A stretch of 64,000 nt of DNA from contig JANFAH010000036.1 of NCBI GenBank assembly GCA_024663395.1, positions 124,001-188,000 of the forward strand. Reading direction: 5' to 3'. The notes beneath the pieces are model-generated. The model saw only the letters and a program-made list of their open reading frames with translations. It did not search any database and had not been told where the DNA came from. Both the position numbers and the translations under genes were made by a program. This document shows positions 12,990 to 25,699 of this stretch, piece after piece. The stretch is from Pisolithus tinctorius (Eukaryota; Basidiomycota; Agaricomycetes; Boletales; Pisolithaceae). Within the stretch, counting starts at the first letter, position 1. Every line of letters begins with the position of its first letter.

Positions 12990-13550
12990 GGACCACAAGC
13001 CCACCAGGAAATCACCGTAGTAAGTCGGGGAAAATTAAATTTCCTCTTCAGATAGAGAAAAGTGCCCTTACACGAAAAGAATCATTATGGCGCGCGAACA
13101 CATATCCAAGATCAAACTTAACTCTGAACAAGTCTAGGCGACACCGCGCAGAAATAAGTAGACGGAACAGGAACCGGAGTACCAGCCACGTGCGGTAATG
13201 GAATGCGTGCCCGTAGATAGAAGGTGCGACTCACAATCATAGCTACATGCTAATCACAGCAAGTTTCCGTTAGGTGGCATGCTCCCTACATATTTCACCA
13301 TGTTCATAGCAAATTCCGATGGGTGGCAATCGCCGACAGTGAGTTGGGGTAAATTAAATCTCCCCTTCAGATGGAGACAAGTGCCCCAAACAGTGCGCTC
13401 CGAGGCTTCTGAAAGTACGCAGAAGATAATCGTCACGGCGCCCGATACATATCCAGAAATCGAACTTAACTCTAAACAAGTCCAGGTAACCGCACAGAAG
13501 TAGGTAGACGGAACAGGAATCGGAGTACCAGCCATGTGCGGTGATGCCAA
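12990..13550. repeat. Diverged direct tandem pair, about 0.22 kb each
   Basis: Two adjacent blocks, about 12990-13200 and 13325-13550, share a run of landmarks in the same order and spacing. These are a gtaaattaaat-like AT tract, then tcttcagatggaga, then cgaacttaactct, then gaacaagtc, then gtagacggaacagga, then gagtaccagcca. They are clearly related but carry many substitutions. On the minus strand the second block has a partly open frame (13254-13550). No family was recognised. Confidence 0.6.
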
Positions 13551-14899
13551 TCAGAGTAAATTTCTGTGATGGCGTCGTGGGCTGCGCGTTGCACGCTCCT
13601 ACATATTTTAAAATGCTAAACCATGTCCCGCGGAGGGGGGGAAACACCGCTGCGGGAGCAAGCGAAACGAGTCGACAGGATTGGATGCGATAAAGTGAGG
13701 GCTGAAGGATGATGACCCTAAAAAGATATGTACATTTTGTCAACCAGACACTGCCTGATTTCTTGGGGCCACTGCTTCTCAGTTCGAACCTAATATTTCA
13801 GAGCGCAAAGCTGGCCATTGTCATATTCAAACAGCAGGAAATAAGGGTACAAACGCATATAGGTTGTGGGGTTTTGCCTGTGTCTGCTCCAATGTGGTCT
13901 GGCCATTCGAATCGTACATAGCACGTAGCCGAGTCGTTCATATATTTCAGCTGCATATGTTTCCCCTGGAGCTGGGCCTGGCTATCTTGATTCCGAGATT
14001 TTGGAGTCCTAGGAAGATGGGATACGAAGGAAAGCAACCACAGGAGGGAATAAGGTTACGTTACATAAGCCCGCCGCTCTGCTGCCAGGGATGTTCAACG
14101 TTGAAGGCGCTTAATCACAGCTTCACCTCACCTGTACATCAATGGCAATCCTCTCAGAAGTCTCTTTCCACTAGCGACACCCAAATCCATGAAAAGGAGC
14201 AGAAAAGAGCAAAGCAGCTTTCCTCAGCGGACGTGAAGACATTACAGAAGGGTATTGACGGCCTGATCGAGTGTACACAGATCATCCATATAGCGAGTGC
14301 TTCTCACTCATTCATATAATTACTCTCACGACGACGTTGTTGTATCCCACTCTCCTGCCCAAGAATTACAAGGTAGACCTGTTCGCTAAGGCCTTGTCAG
14401 TTTCCATAAATTTTCCAGCAGTCCACCTCACCGACCTGTTGCGGATGACGCACCTGTCGGCATATGGCTTTCCACATCCCCATTCTCTGTCTCATTCATG
14501 TGCGAACGATGCGGGAGTGAATCATGGCGGCAGTGGGATGGCGAGTCTCGTCTTCCCATCATGTGACCTTCAGTACCGACGAGGGGAAGATGGCAAACAT
14601 AAGTCCTCGCGCTATTGGGCTCACCCGTAGTTGCAATCACGTTCCTGTGAATAGTCCCTGTCACGCTGGACAGACGGCCAAGTCTAGCAGCTGCGCAAGC
14701 CAGGCGCTGACTGTGGCCCTTGCTGTAGTCCCTCTGCGAAGCTTGTGAGCGTCAGGCACACCATCAAGAATCCAGAGATGAGCCAGCAAAATGGGACATT
14801 GTGTCCAAGTCTGAACTGGAGTCAAAGCCACCCAATGAATCAGAGTCCGAAGACGAGCAGTCTTGCTCCAACAGTACCAGTGCGCGGTATTGCTACATA

Positions 14900-15355
14900 T
14901 CAAGTCGTGGGAAATTCTGGAAAGAGGGAGGCGAGATAAACGTCATACTTACAGCAATAGACAATAATGCTGAGACACGAGAACTCGTGGGCGTACTTGT
15001 GTACGCTATGGAGGATGCAGGCCCGTGTTCGACGTGCAACTGAGACGAGCATTGATAACTTTCTAGGGGTTTTGTCACGACCTGACAAAGCTTGTTGCTC
15101 GTCGTTGCTCGTGGCTGCGGGGGTGCGCGCATCGCCAGCGTCACTTGTAACATCCACTGAACCAGAACTGTCATGCTCCTTTCTTACTTTTCCTTTGTGT
15201 TTCCCCCGCGACAGAATTTCCCTCCCTGCAGTGTTTCCATGGGTGTTAGGGCGGTTCATGCGGTTGAGGCTGCCAATACTTGCATGAACACAGGCAGTCT
15301 TGGTGGTTAGACCGTCCACGCCTCGTAAAACTTCAGCGTGGGCGCTGTTGGCCAT
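14900..15355 (-). CDS. Hypothetical ORF, 151 codons
   Basis: One uninterrupted minus-strand frame starts at ATG 15355. It is hydrophilic at first (basic RGKHKGKVRKE, then a Ser/Asp/Thr/Ala-rich stretch), followed by a Cys- and Leu-rich tail. I recognise no domain. Downstream on the same strand (14.4-14.9 kb) further short frames exist but I could not splice them on. It may be a first exon of a larger gene or a chance ORF. Confidence 0.25.
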   Translation of the reverse strand: MANSAHAEVLRGVDGLTTKTACVHASIGSLNRMNRPNTHGNTAGREILSRGKHKGKVRKEHDSSGSVDVTSDAGDARTPAATSNDEQQALSGRDKTPRKLSMLVSVARRTRACILHSVHKYAHEFSCLSIIVYCCKYDVYLASLFPEFPTT

Positions 15356-16429
15356 GCCTGATCAACCCTCCTGTGTTCTACAGAGGAGGGAATGAACGAC
15401 ACTCGACGAGAGATGGGGACGTGATTATTGGGCAAAAATTCCTGGTCTGATTATGGACGGACTGGTGGAGATATGGCGGTAGGGGCACCGTCATCGAGCT
15501 TCAGAAACTGATGTGTAGATATAGTCGATGGGAAGGAGGGAGGAGGGGAGGGAGTGTGATGCAAGCGCTGGGTAGGGACCGCATTAGGATTTGTCGTCTT
15601 TGGTATCCCGTTTCAGAGGGTCAAAGACTCCAACTGATCTATCTTGAAGTTGATATGTTGCTGAAGCAAGAAATGAACGGCAAAGGCGACATGGGAAAAT
15701 TCGATTTACCTCATCGTTGTCATCGAGTCGGACTCGCCATCGACCGCCTCGATTGTCTAAGGGCCGTCAGAAGTGTCGTTGTCGGCGCCGGTGACTAGTG
15801 TGACCGCGGTGGAGTTCTTTTCCTCGAGAAGACAATCACTGCCCTGCAATTGGTTGGATTATCCCGATTGACGGCGCTGTTGTTCCAGCGCGGTATCCTT
15901 AGTCCGGCTATGCCGACGAGTCTCTTGTGGTCGACGTTAGTTGGGTTTCGAATGGTGTCAGAGGATGGTTTTGGGGTGTGAATTCCTGGGCAGAACGTCT
16001 GGGAGCACCAAAGCAATACGGATGGAGCAACGAGGTGGTCGAGGGGCAGCTTACATCCGAGAATTCCGATGATGACACTCGCTTCAAACTTTCACTGCAC
16101 TAGTCTAAATACACCAGCTGTAATAGCCCACGACTCCGAACTGTAGTAAAGGTGACTTGGACTGGAGAAACAAATTAAATTGTAATTACTATCCACAGCC
16201 CTCCGGGCGCCCCCTGGACGCCATTGGAGGGAGTATGTGACGGACATAATTACGAAGTTATACAAGTGAAAGAAACATTTGTTTTTCGAAGAATCTGCTA
16301 TCGACAGTCTAGGGTAGTGTTCGAATGGTAGGGCAAGAGTGGATTGTTCGGCGAGGTGGACTATATAGGGTGGTAGATGATATAACTGTTGTGTGGTGAG
16401 TTATGGTATGCATGGTCAGCGCAGGACGT

Positions 16430-19400
16430 ACGAGCGATCTTCAACAATGTAGAGGATCGGCTGGCACATAATGAAGTAGAGCCACAGACCTGGCCCCCGA
16501 GTGTCCATACGGCGTCGACGATACCTAAGTGATAAAAGGTGGGCCCTCAATCGTTTCCCAAGGTCACCAATACTGATGTCGATAGCTGACTCGGTTAACG
16601 CGTCCTTGTTTGAGAGCTCGTCCATGCAACGACTGCTTTCCACAAGGGCTCCCACAACTGTGATACAGGTTGTGCCTGCAGGCATGCTGGATCCCGGAGC
16701 ATCTGCAAGCGCATGTGATCGCCTGCATCGTTGCATGAGCTGACGACAAGTAAGGTGAAGAGTGACCAGTGACCTACGGATTGATACCATTGTAACGTAT
16801 CAGCATCTCCAGGTCATGAGAGCAAGAGTGGAGATTGTAATAGTATAACATTGTCAATGAATGATATACTTGTTTCCGCACCTCTTGTGGATCAAGTGCT
16901 TCAGATTCCGCCAATTCAAGCCACTGAGCGAGTTTCTTCCGTGAGACAAACAGCTTATAGATCGGCAAAGTGGCGACGAAATTCATGAATCCTTTGGGTG
17001 GAAAGAAGGTTTCCACTCAGGTTATCGCATCCCTTAGCAGAAACTGGATTGATATCGGTAATTTGAGATGGATTTTCTGTCATTGTTGTCTTCGCACGTG
17101 TAAGATCGTTGTCAAACATTCACAGGCTTCGCGTCGAGCTACCCGGCGAAGGTTTCAGCGTTTAACTACTTCGTGAACCAACAAAGGGCCGTGATTGAAC
17201 GTGACTCGGCGCGTCGCTCGCTTGCTGGCCAGTTGCGCCATGTCTTCACTATCAGTTCTACAAACACTCGTAATTTGAGCCCTACTGGGGGACTGTCCTG
17301 GTTCCATCGTCTGGTCATTCTGTGCGTGAACAATATGAGGGTTTAACAACATTGTTGAAACCCACGGAGAAACAGCCGTATGTAGTCACCCGCTACTAGC
17401 CAGGCTACTACCAGGCTGGCGCAGCGTTTTGCCACTCCCGATCATCGATCTCGTTGTGATTTTGCCGTGAACTACTGATCACAAACTAGCACCACGTGCA
17501 GACGGTGAGTCAAGCCGCGTACCATTGCACATATGGCACAAGCCCGTTTTTATTGGCTGATTATATCTCCACTTTCCTTGGATCTTAACCAGAAACCTGC
17601 ATCAGGGAACGATGGATTTGATCGACTTTCCATTCCCTAGGTACCGCGGGGTTCATCGAAGGGGACACCGGCGTTTCGTGAAATCCCATCTCTCGTCTGG
17701 GCCCTAGTCAAATAATCCCGTTTATTACCTTCCGCCACCCTGGAGTTTAAAACTTGCTGAAATTCACTACCTGCTTGAATCAAGCTTGTACAAATCGCGA
17801 TAACGACTGCAGGCAGTTTATTGGCCGGAGTAAAGGCTTGCTGTAGGGGGCAGCTCCACGAGTTAGAAGGGTAGAGAGAGACCAAAAGGGGAAACCTCCT
17901 GCGGTTAGAAGTACTCACGCCGAGTTGCATGCGATGGAGTTCAAGTCGCAGTGTTGACATGTACCAGAATTAGGCATCAATTTTCGCCTAAACTTGCCTT
18001 TCATTCACTTGGTACTGCCAATGGAAGCAGAACAGCTTAGACAGTTCTTTTATGGTTGAGTGTGAGCTCCAGAAATATGTCGAAAAAATATTTCCTTCAA
18101 CCGGGTCGACGAAGCTTGACCGGGCTTAGATTGTGCTTCCCACGTGTTCGATCGCACAACGATATATGTAGTACTGGCAGAGGAAACGGCGAAGTCCACT
18201 GCCTGAAAGACCATTTATCACAGTGGAGCCCTAACTACTGAACCCTATACCATCGACCCAGAAGCAGCTTTTCCAACGGGTTTACTGCACTTCCGGTGGC
18301 ATAGCAATCGCCAACTTCGAATATGCAGACTGCTGTGATGAAAACAAGAACACTGAGCGAACCAGCTATTGGGGAATCGTCCTGTGCTCTGTCGAAGCAT
18401 CTTGGGATGGCTTGTCAACTGAAGGAAAGCAGAGGAATGACTTGAAAATGAAACGGTTCCCTCCCCACCATCTGTCAGTCGATGTGGTTACCTCAGGGGG
18501 GCGTGAAGGTCGGCAGCAAGCTCAACGTCGCCGGCGATACCCCTTGACTTGATCGAGGCCCGTTGTGTACAGGATCGCAATCACATACGCACACCAGGAC
18601 TGTTTCACTGGGAAGACAAAACAAACATTTACTTAAGCTTCGGCGCCTCATGATTTTGCCTACCTACGCATGTTCTTCGGGAGGTGCAGAGAATAGCAAG
18701 CAGATACTGTTCACTACCCTTCATGTGGACCTGCTCAACTGTTCACTGCAGCTAAGACACAAACCAACTATCATCCCTGGTTGAGGGCTTGAATCTGTCA
18801 CCACATAGTAGTGATATCTAGAGCACTTCCAACGAGAAATGCCTATTTCAAATGAGTGGTACTCATACATCTGTCTGATGGAAACAACGAGAAACAAATA
18901 CTGTATGAGGATGAGTATCATATGATGCTCTCCTAGAAGCAGTTCGGTTTTTTTCGACATGCGATCGGAAAACAAATTTTCCGTCCTTTGTGGCGCGATT
19001 GCGATGCAGCGAAATACCAGTGAGAACGCCACCGCATGTTGAGGCGAACATTGCTGTACTTCTTTCATGTCCTACTAACCCCATGCAGTATGTTCTCGAG
19101 GACATTTCGCTGTTGCCCACAGTACGCATTTCCTGCCGTGAATTGGCGTGGTCCTGATGGACATAGTGCGCTTCTACCTGCCATCTTCTGAACATCAGGT
19201 ACTATGTTCACAGTTCATTCGCCAGCTTTTGATAGATCACATGAGTTGGATCCTCTTATCCCCTGACCACCTGTCAAGAGAGAATTCAGGAGTCGCACCA
19301 AAACAAATGAACAGCAGATAAGTAGACCTGTGACAACCAGTGGTTCGGTAAACCGTGGACCGAGATGCATAGGAAGTTGGTATTCACAAAGGACTGAGGC

Positions 19401-19430
19401 TGAGTCTCAGGCCCCACGAAAGCTATAGCG
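16430..19430. repeat. Mosaic repeat family, copy B
   Basis: This segment aligns by eye, in the same order and orientation, with 20570-23320. Shared landmarks: LMQRCRRS frame on the minus strand (16.73 / 20.71 kb), gagacaaac..agcttatagat (16.95 / 21.0 kb), gaagtactcac..gttgca (17.91 / 21.65 kb), ggtcgacgaa / atcggcatgaa block (18.1 / 21.85 kb) and a gagaaatgcct / gagaagcgcct block (18.84 / 22.70 kb). An 80-codon frame (minus, 16774-17016, with KLFVSRKKLAQWLELAESEA) looks like a former exon. The copies are old; no intact gene remains that I can assemble. Confidence 0.55.
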
Positions 19431-20569
19431 AAGCTCTGATATCAATCGATTGGATTATAAGAAAAGTAATTCCGTAGGGAGAATAGTCCCAGCGGATTTT
19501 CTGGAATTCGACAGAGTTTGCATCACCCGAACCAGGCTTAATCGTGAAGTGAAGTTTGACATGTGCTGGAAGTACAATACTGAAGTGCCCAGTCCGCAGT
19601 CCTGCACAGCCTCTAGACATCACCTCTACTTTTGTACGACTGGCTGGCGAGCGAAGTTAGAAGCGGTGGTAGGTTCAAAGTCAAATCGCGCCACCAGGGT
19701 GGCGCTGAGGGGCGCCTATGCTACAACTGGTGGAAGGTACTATGTACAGCAGGGAGAGTAGCTGTGCGGGCACTATGTCTTGAATAGATGGTTTTGGCAC
19801 GGTCATTGCGTGGCAGCGTAACATAATCGACCCTTACCGACCCCTTTTAATGGCATCGAGTTCGCGGGAGGTGGATGATGACCTGGCCCACGAGCCTTCC
19901 GACCGCGACAACATTCTTACACGTTCACAAGTACTTTACAGGAAGCCTGATGGGCAGAGATTGGGCAGAGACAACAAATACACGAAGTCGTGTCAGAGCA
20001 CTAGTATGCCTTTGCAGGAACATTAAACTACCCTTGATGGCCCAGCATGCAATTCAAGCACTACGGGTTGGTCTGGGGCAACACCCGGAGAAGCAAACAC
20101 AAGGTCCAGACAATGCAGGATTTGAATTGGAGTCAGGTGTTGGCAACTGCTTCGGAAGTGAGCCTGGCATACTAGTAATACACTGCTGGTCGATCTTCAG
20201 GAGCTGGGCTTGAAAAGTTGGGAGAAGTCCGACGACCACGCTTTGGAGCGCGCGGCTATCACCACAGGCGGCGCAACTCAATTGAAACACCTAAGATCGT
20301 ACGGAGTACTTAAAGTGTGTGAGTGTACATTAGTCTACAAGACATTCTGAGATTTTCGTGGGGAAAGTCATACGGAAGGGGGGACACATGTGATTGCGTT
20401 CGTACACGTGGTTTACAGGAAGACATGCTGCACAAGCGATTAGAGTAAACGAAGGTGGTCGATGTCACGCAAATTTTGGCCCGTTCAGTCTTCTGCAGAT
20501 AGTCGCCGCTAAGGAAGTCGAGAATTCGAAGGAAAGCTATCGTTCCTTCTCATCTGCTTTCCGCGTTCA

Positions 20570-23320
20570 CCAGTACTGGCGTCAGGGAGCTCATACGTGC
20601 GTCGACCAGCTCTCGACGCAAGCCTTCGCAGTGTTGGCAGAGGTTGTGCCTGCCGACGGGTTGGGCCCCAGAGCTCCCACAAGCGTGTATGAACGCCTGC
20701 ATCGTTGCATGAGCTGACGACTAAGGTGAAGAAGGGTGACCGGTGACCTACGGGTTGACACCGTTGTAATGAGTTGGGGCCTCCGGATCATGAGGGTAGC
20801 TGTAATGACGGCACATCAGTCAATGAATGGTGACTCGTTTCTGTGACTCTGCACTTCCTGTGGATTGCAGAGTGCTTCGTTTTTAAAGGGGCAACCACGG
20901 TTTACCCTCCTACCTCCCCATTATCGTCCGTCGGATTGGCAGAGGAGCAACTGGTTCCCCCACTCCAAATCATCGAGTGGGTTTCTTCCCTGAGACAAAC
21001 AAGCTTATAGATCTACATCTTGGACCATAACACGATGCTTGCCTTCTGAACGCATGTGTTCCGAAGTTTAACAACATCACTGAAACTTCCTGTAGGAGCA
21101 GATGTGGTGCCACGATACCCTAGGCATAGTGCCTTTGGAATAATGAATGGCAAAACCACTCCTGATCATCGATCTCGCTGTGATTTGGCTGTGAAATATG
21201 GAGTGTAGACTGGCAAAACGGGTGATTGGTGAGTCAAGTCATGCATCACCTTTCGTGCTCCGAAGCCGCAAGACGGACGGTGTAGGTCACGTTTGTACCA
21301 TATGTGCAATAAGGAGTTCTCTCCGACCCAGCCCAGTTCTCTTCCTGGCTGATCGTGTCTCCAGTCGCCTTGTATCTCGACCAGAAGGTCTGCACCGCGG
21401 AACAACGACTCCAACGGATGGCTTTTGCATCCGCTCCCTACTGACCGCCAGGTTCATACAAGTGTTTACGCGAATGCTCTTATTGCGGCCTGAAGTTGGT
21501 TTATTACCTCCGAGACCCTGCAGACAGGGTCACAGAAACACAAAGCGCAACGAGTTTGTGCTGTATATGTATGTAGTATATAATGTTCCCCGCGGGTCCT
21601 AGTTTGGACTGATTCCACCTCCCAAACAAGGCTGTGTGGGGCCTACAGAAGTACTCACTCACACCGCGTTGCACGCTTGGAGATGCTATGTCGACATGTG
21701 GTAGGATCGGACATTGGTCTTCACCTAAACTTTACCTTGATTCACTCGACACTGGAATGGAGCAGTTTGAGGACAATTTACCGAGTGTCCTTTTGTGGTT
21801 AAGAGCGAGTTCTGCAGGGGACTGATATACAACCTTCCCATATTTCGATTTTCCCCCTTTAATCGGCATGAACATGTTCACCGGGCTACTAGGTGCGCAG
21901 CCGATCGTAGCGGCCAAAGGTCCTATATTAGTTCCGCATTGCACGGCGATACCGGCAGAAGAATCAGTAAAATTGGTATCTGTTGACTGGTACGCTGGAA
22001 TATTTGGTCAGCTGTCATGGCAGAGCAGAAACTAAACCCTACATCATCGAAGTTCTCCAAATCGTTGCTAGACAGGACAATAACCGCCAATTTCCGTTAT
22101 GTTGAGATAATATACAGATGGAAGAAGAAGAAAAAGGCCTACTCTGTGAACTGGCCACCGGTGATTGATCATCGATCAATGCTCGGTCGAGCATATTTTC
22201 TTGTGAAATAGTTTTTCAACTGAAGTGAGACGGAGAACAATTACTGATTCTTTTTCAGCTCTGCCCGTGCAGTGTTGGCAAGTGTGGCGTCATGCAGGGT
22301 AGGTTATCACAAGCCATACCCCTTAGCCTGAAACGTTGGCCACGCCTGCATACGGAGCACAGCCAGGCTGCGCACATCAGAACCAGTTGCACTGGGAGAT
22401 CCATAGAAAACGCTTTAACCTTAACATTTCATAATCACACTTACCTATACATTCTCCCTGTGAGACGCAAGGTATAGCAAACGGCCGCCATGCTTGCCAA
22501 CCGTGTAGACCAGTCAACTTCGCCACACATTCTAGTGTCACCGGGTCTGAATGCAGTCTAACTCAGTGGCCATCCCTGGGTAGCGCCTTGATAACCCCAA
22601 GGGAACGAAAACACAAACCATATGTCGGCCCTGTCTTAGGAGCTTAAATTCGCCACCACTTAACAATGCAATCTGTATGGGCAACGAATGCTTCCACCGA
22701 GAAGCGCCTCAGAGTTTCAATTGAATGTACTTGGACGCTCTCTGAGAAAACGATGGGAAACGAGTGCTGGGTGGAGATAATGTTCTTCTGGAAGGCAATT
22801 TAGTTTTCAACCTGTAAGTATTATCACATCTCTAACATGAAGGCAGAGGATCGGATGCAAACCTGCTCTCGGATTGGAACAAAACACGGATCCCGAGCAA
22901 CAATTGATACGCCTACCCTCTCGACATCCTCACTTCATGGTGATCAGAGGGTAAGAGATCTAATTCATATGACCCTATCAGAAGCAGACAAATGAATAGT
23001 GAAAATAGTACCAATTTCCAGAAGATGGTGGTAGGAGTGTGCTAGATCTTTCAAGGATCAGATCCATGGTGGCAAAGCATGTACAATGCAATGTGATTTC
23101 CTCGAGGACATATTACACGTCGGTTGGTAAGACCCAAAAAAACTGTATGATGTCGATCCAAGAAAGCATCGAGTCCAGCAAAGACGGCCAACGAGTCTTG
23201 ATGACCAAAGCAGATTAGAGCAGACAGACTGTTGGCAACCAGCAGTCCGGTAACACATCAAAAACAGCGCGGATCGTTATGCAGTAGAAGCTGATGAATG
23301 ACTGAACCGGGATGAACCTC
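20570..23320. repeat. Mosaic repeat family, copy C
   Basis: This is the partner of the segment at 16430-19430, colinear along its whole length but strongly diverged. It keeps the LMQRCRRS frame (minus, near 20.71 kb) without an open upstream exon. Its 20.97-21.06 kb part also matches 26.42-26.51 kb (shared atcttg..ccataacacgatg). I see no intact ORF and take it as a decayed copy. Confidence 0.5.
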
Positions 23321-23389
23321 ACCATGAGATCTATAACAAGCTTCTATCAGCTGTCCGTACTAAGAAAAGACAGGAGTACCCAAGGAGTT

Positions 23390-25500
23390 TTCTAAAATGA
23401 ACAAAGTTAGGCCGATACTTCACCACTCTGAATCAACCTTATCATAATGTTCACTGCCCGATGGTGCACAGCACGACCAAAGACCATGGAACCAGGACAT
23501 GCCCCCAGTAGCACTCGAAATCGCTGAGAGTGAGAGTGTTTGTAGAACCGGTAGTGAAGACATGATGCAGCTGGCCAGCAAACGAGCAACACGCCTGAGT
23601 CACGTTCAGTCACAGTCCTTTGTTGGTTCACGAAGTAATTAAACGCTGAAACCTTCGCCAGGCAGCTCGACGCGAAGCCAGTGAACATCTGACAACGATC
23701 TTACACACGCAAAACTCATTACAGGAACACGAGCGAAAACAACAAAGACAGAGAATCCATCTCAAAGTACCGATATCAATCCAGTTTCTGCTAAGGGATG
23801 TGATAACTGGAGTGGATACCTTCTTTCCACCCCAAAAGATTCACGAATTTCGTCGCCACTTGCGTCCAGCACCAGTGCTGGCAGAATAATCTGCTAAAAA
23901 TAAACAAAAGAGAGGGGAAGTTTACGGGTGCATCAGCCGCCACACAAAAACTCACCTCATCCATTGGCGTAGAATTTACAGGCGGAGTTGGATGATGCAA
24001 AGGCATTAGCGAGTGCGCTACATTTCATGGCATCGGGGCATGGCGAGCCGATTAACGAGGGATAACACACGATATAGCCGGATTATCGTGGTGCTCGGGC
24101 CCTTCGGGGTCAGGAAGATTGGTTTCGTTGGGCACTGTCGGAGGATTTGGAATACTCGTCTCCTCTGCACTTGCGGTGGATTGAGAACCGTTGTTATGCT
24201 CGAGACCCTCCGGGTCAAAAGGATTGGTGTCGACCATTGTCGAAGGATTTGGAATACTCGTCTCCTCTGCTCTTGCAGTGGATTGAGGACTCCATCTACA
24301 CAACGCCTTTCTTTTTTAAAGGGGAAGTCGCGGTGTTTGTCAGTTTACAGCCATTCAACAGGGTTCCAGGAAAAAACGTAGCACAAGCATTGGTACCCCC
24401 CCCTGTGATCGGCTACGCAGCTGCATGAGCAGCTTATGCCATCTCCAACTTGCCAAGATACGAGATCGGCAGGAACTCTATCAACCATCAGGCTAGCATG
24501 GACTAGGAGCGTCTGTGACCTTGAACCTATTGAAATGCATCGCAAAAGACGGGGTCTCACCTTCGAGTGGGGCCTGCAAGCCACCTTGAGGGCTTCTTCT
24601 ACCTGGACTTGAAGATAAATGAATTTGCGTACACAAGAGCTGCCCAGCGTGACCATCCAATAGAACAGTAGACAAAGAGCTGACAGGTGCCCAGTCTGCT
24701 AGAATCCATGATCCGTGAGAATCAGAGTGTGTAAAAGGACAACCAGTCCTACTATTCAGTCCAGGCGCTCAGGCAGTGCATGCGTCCCAACTGATAATTC
24801 TAACGTTCAATATCCCACAAACACAACGCAGATATGCGGGACTGGTGGCTTTCTTGTAAGACCTCAATGGGGTAAAATGAGACCAAGTCAGCGTGGGAGA
24901 ATTCACTGTCTAATCCACTACTCCGCTGCTACATGGGGATAGGTGAATCATCACAGCGATCACCTGAAGAGTGTTGAATTGTAGTGTGATGTTGGCGCAG
25001 CGGTCGGTAAAATTAGTAAGGCGACAATTGGGCGCTTTGTGGGGACTGTACCCTACACCACGGAAGTCATTAACTACCTCTGTCAGGGTGGAGTACCCAC
25101 TACAAGTTCGCGACTGGTATGCACTGGGTGTCCCCGGCGACTTACTTGTGCCACGTATTACTATCGATTCCATAACGCCGTCAGGCAGAGGAATAAATTT
25201 TGGCCAGGAAACACTGGCGTACGGGGGTTAACTAAGCAGGGTTGCGGAGAATCAAAACCATTAACCGCACTGATAGCAACGAATAACTCCGTCTCGTAAA
25301 CGACCCTAAGAAAACTCTTAACACATGCCAACCACACTCTTGGTACCCGGGTACTTGGAGACAGGCAAGCAAGCCTGCCCACAGCAACGAGTAACCCTAT
25401 TTATGTCTCCTGGAAGCGTTCGCGAGAGGTGGGTATGGCCCGGACGGTCCGTCTGGACCTTGACAATTGTGCACGAGTAATTTACAGAAGAAAACATGTA
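23390..25500. repeat. Mosaic repeat family, copy D/E, partly inverted
   Basis: The first part, 23437-23880, is the reverse complement of about 17000-17345 in copy B. Both encode almost the same peptide (KVSAFNYFVNQQRTVTERDS here, KVSAFNYFVNQQRAVIERDS there) and share gttctacaaacactc and catgtcctggttccatgg-like runs. From about 24.0 kb it continues into sequence that resembles 26.05-27.5 kb in the same orientation, including the taaagggg..tacagccattca block. So two pieces of the family are joined here in mixed orientation. Confidence 0.5.
24117..24303 (-). repeat. 102-bp tandem repeat encoding a 34-residue unit
   Basis: Two copies with 102-bp spacing share ggatttggaatactcgtctc. On the minus strand both stay open in one frame and read (A/S)AEETSIPNP, then N(P/L)xDPEGxEHxxN. 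A period of exactly 34 codons with conserved reading suggests that this was coding, probably the acidic C-terminal tail of a protein. The whole ORF is 24052-24303. Confidence 0.5.
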
Positions 25501-25699
25501 ATGAATCCATCTCAAAGCATTAGTATGGGTTTTCTTTCTACGAAATCTTCGCTAAATGATGCGAAGGGTATGTGAAGAGTGTATCCTTTGCATGACTACT
25601 GGTTATTGCCGTCATGTTGGGGTCGCATATTGGGACTGTGATATATTGTTTCGTTGTCATTAATTTCCGGAACCTGCACAGACAATGGAAGGGACAAAA

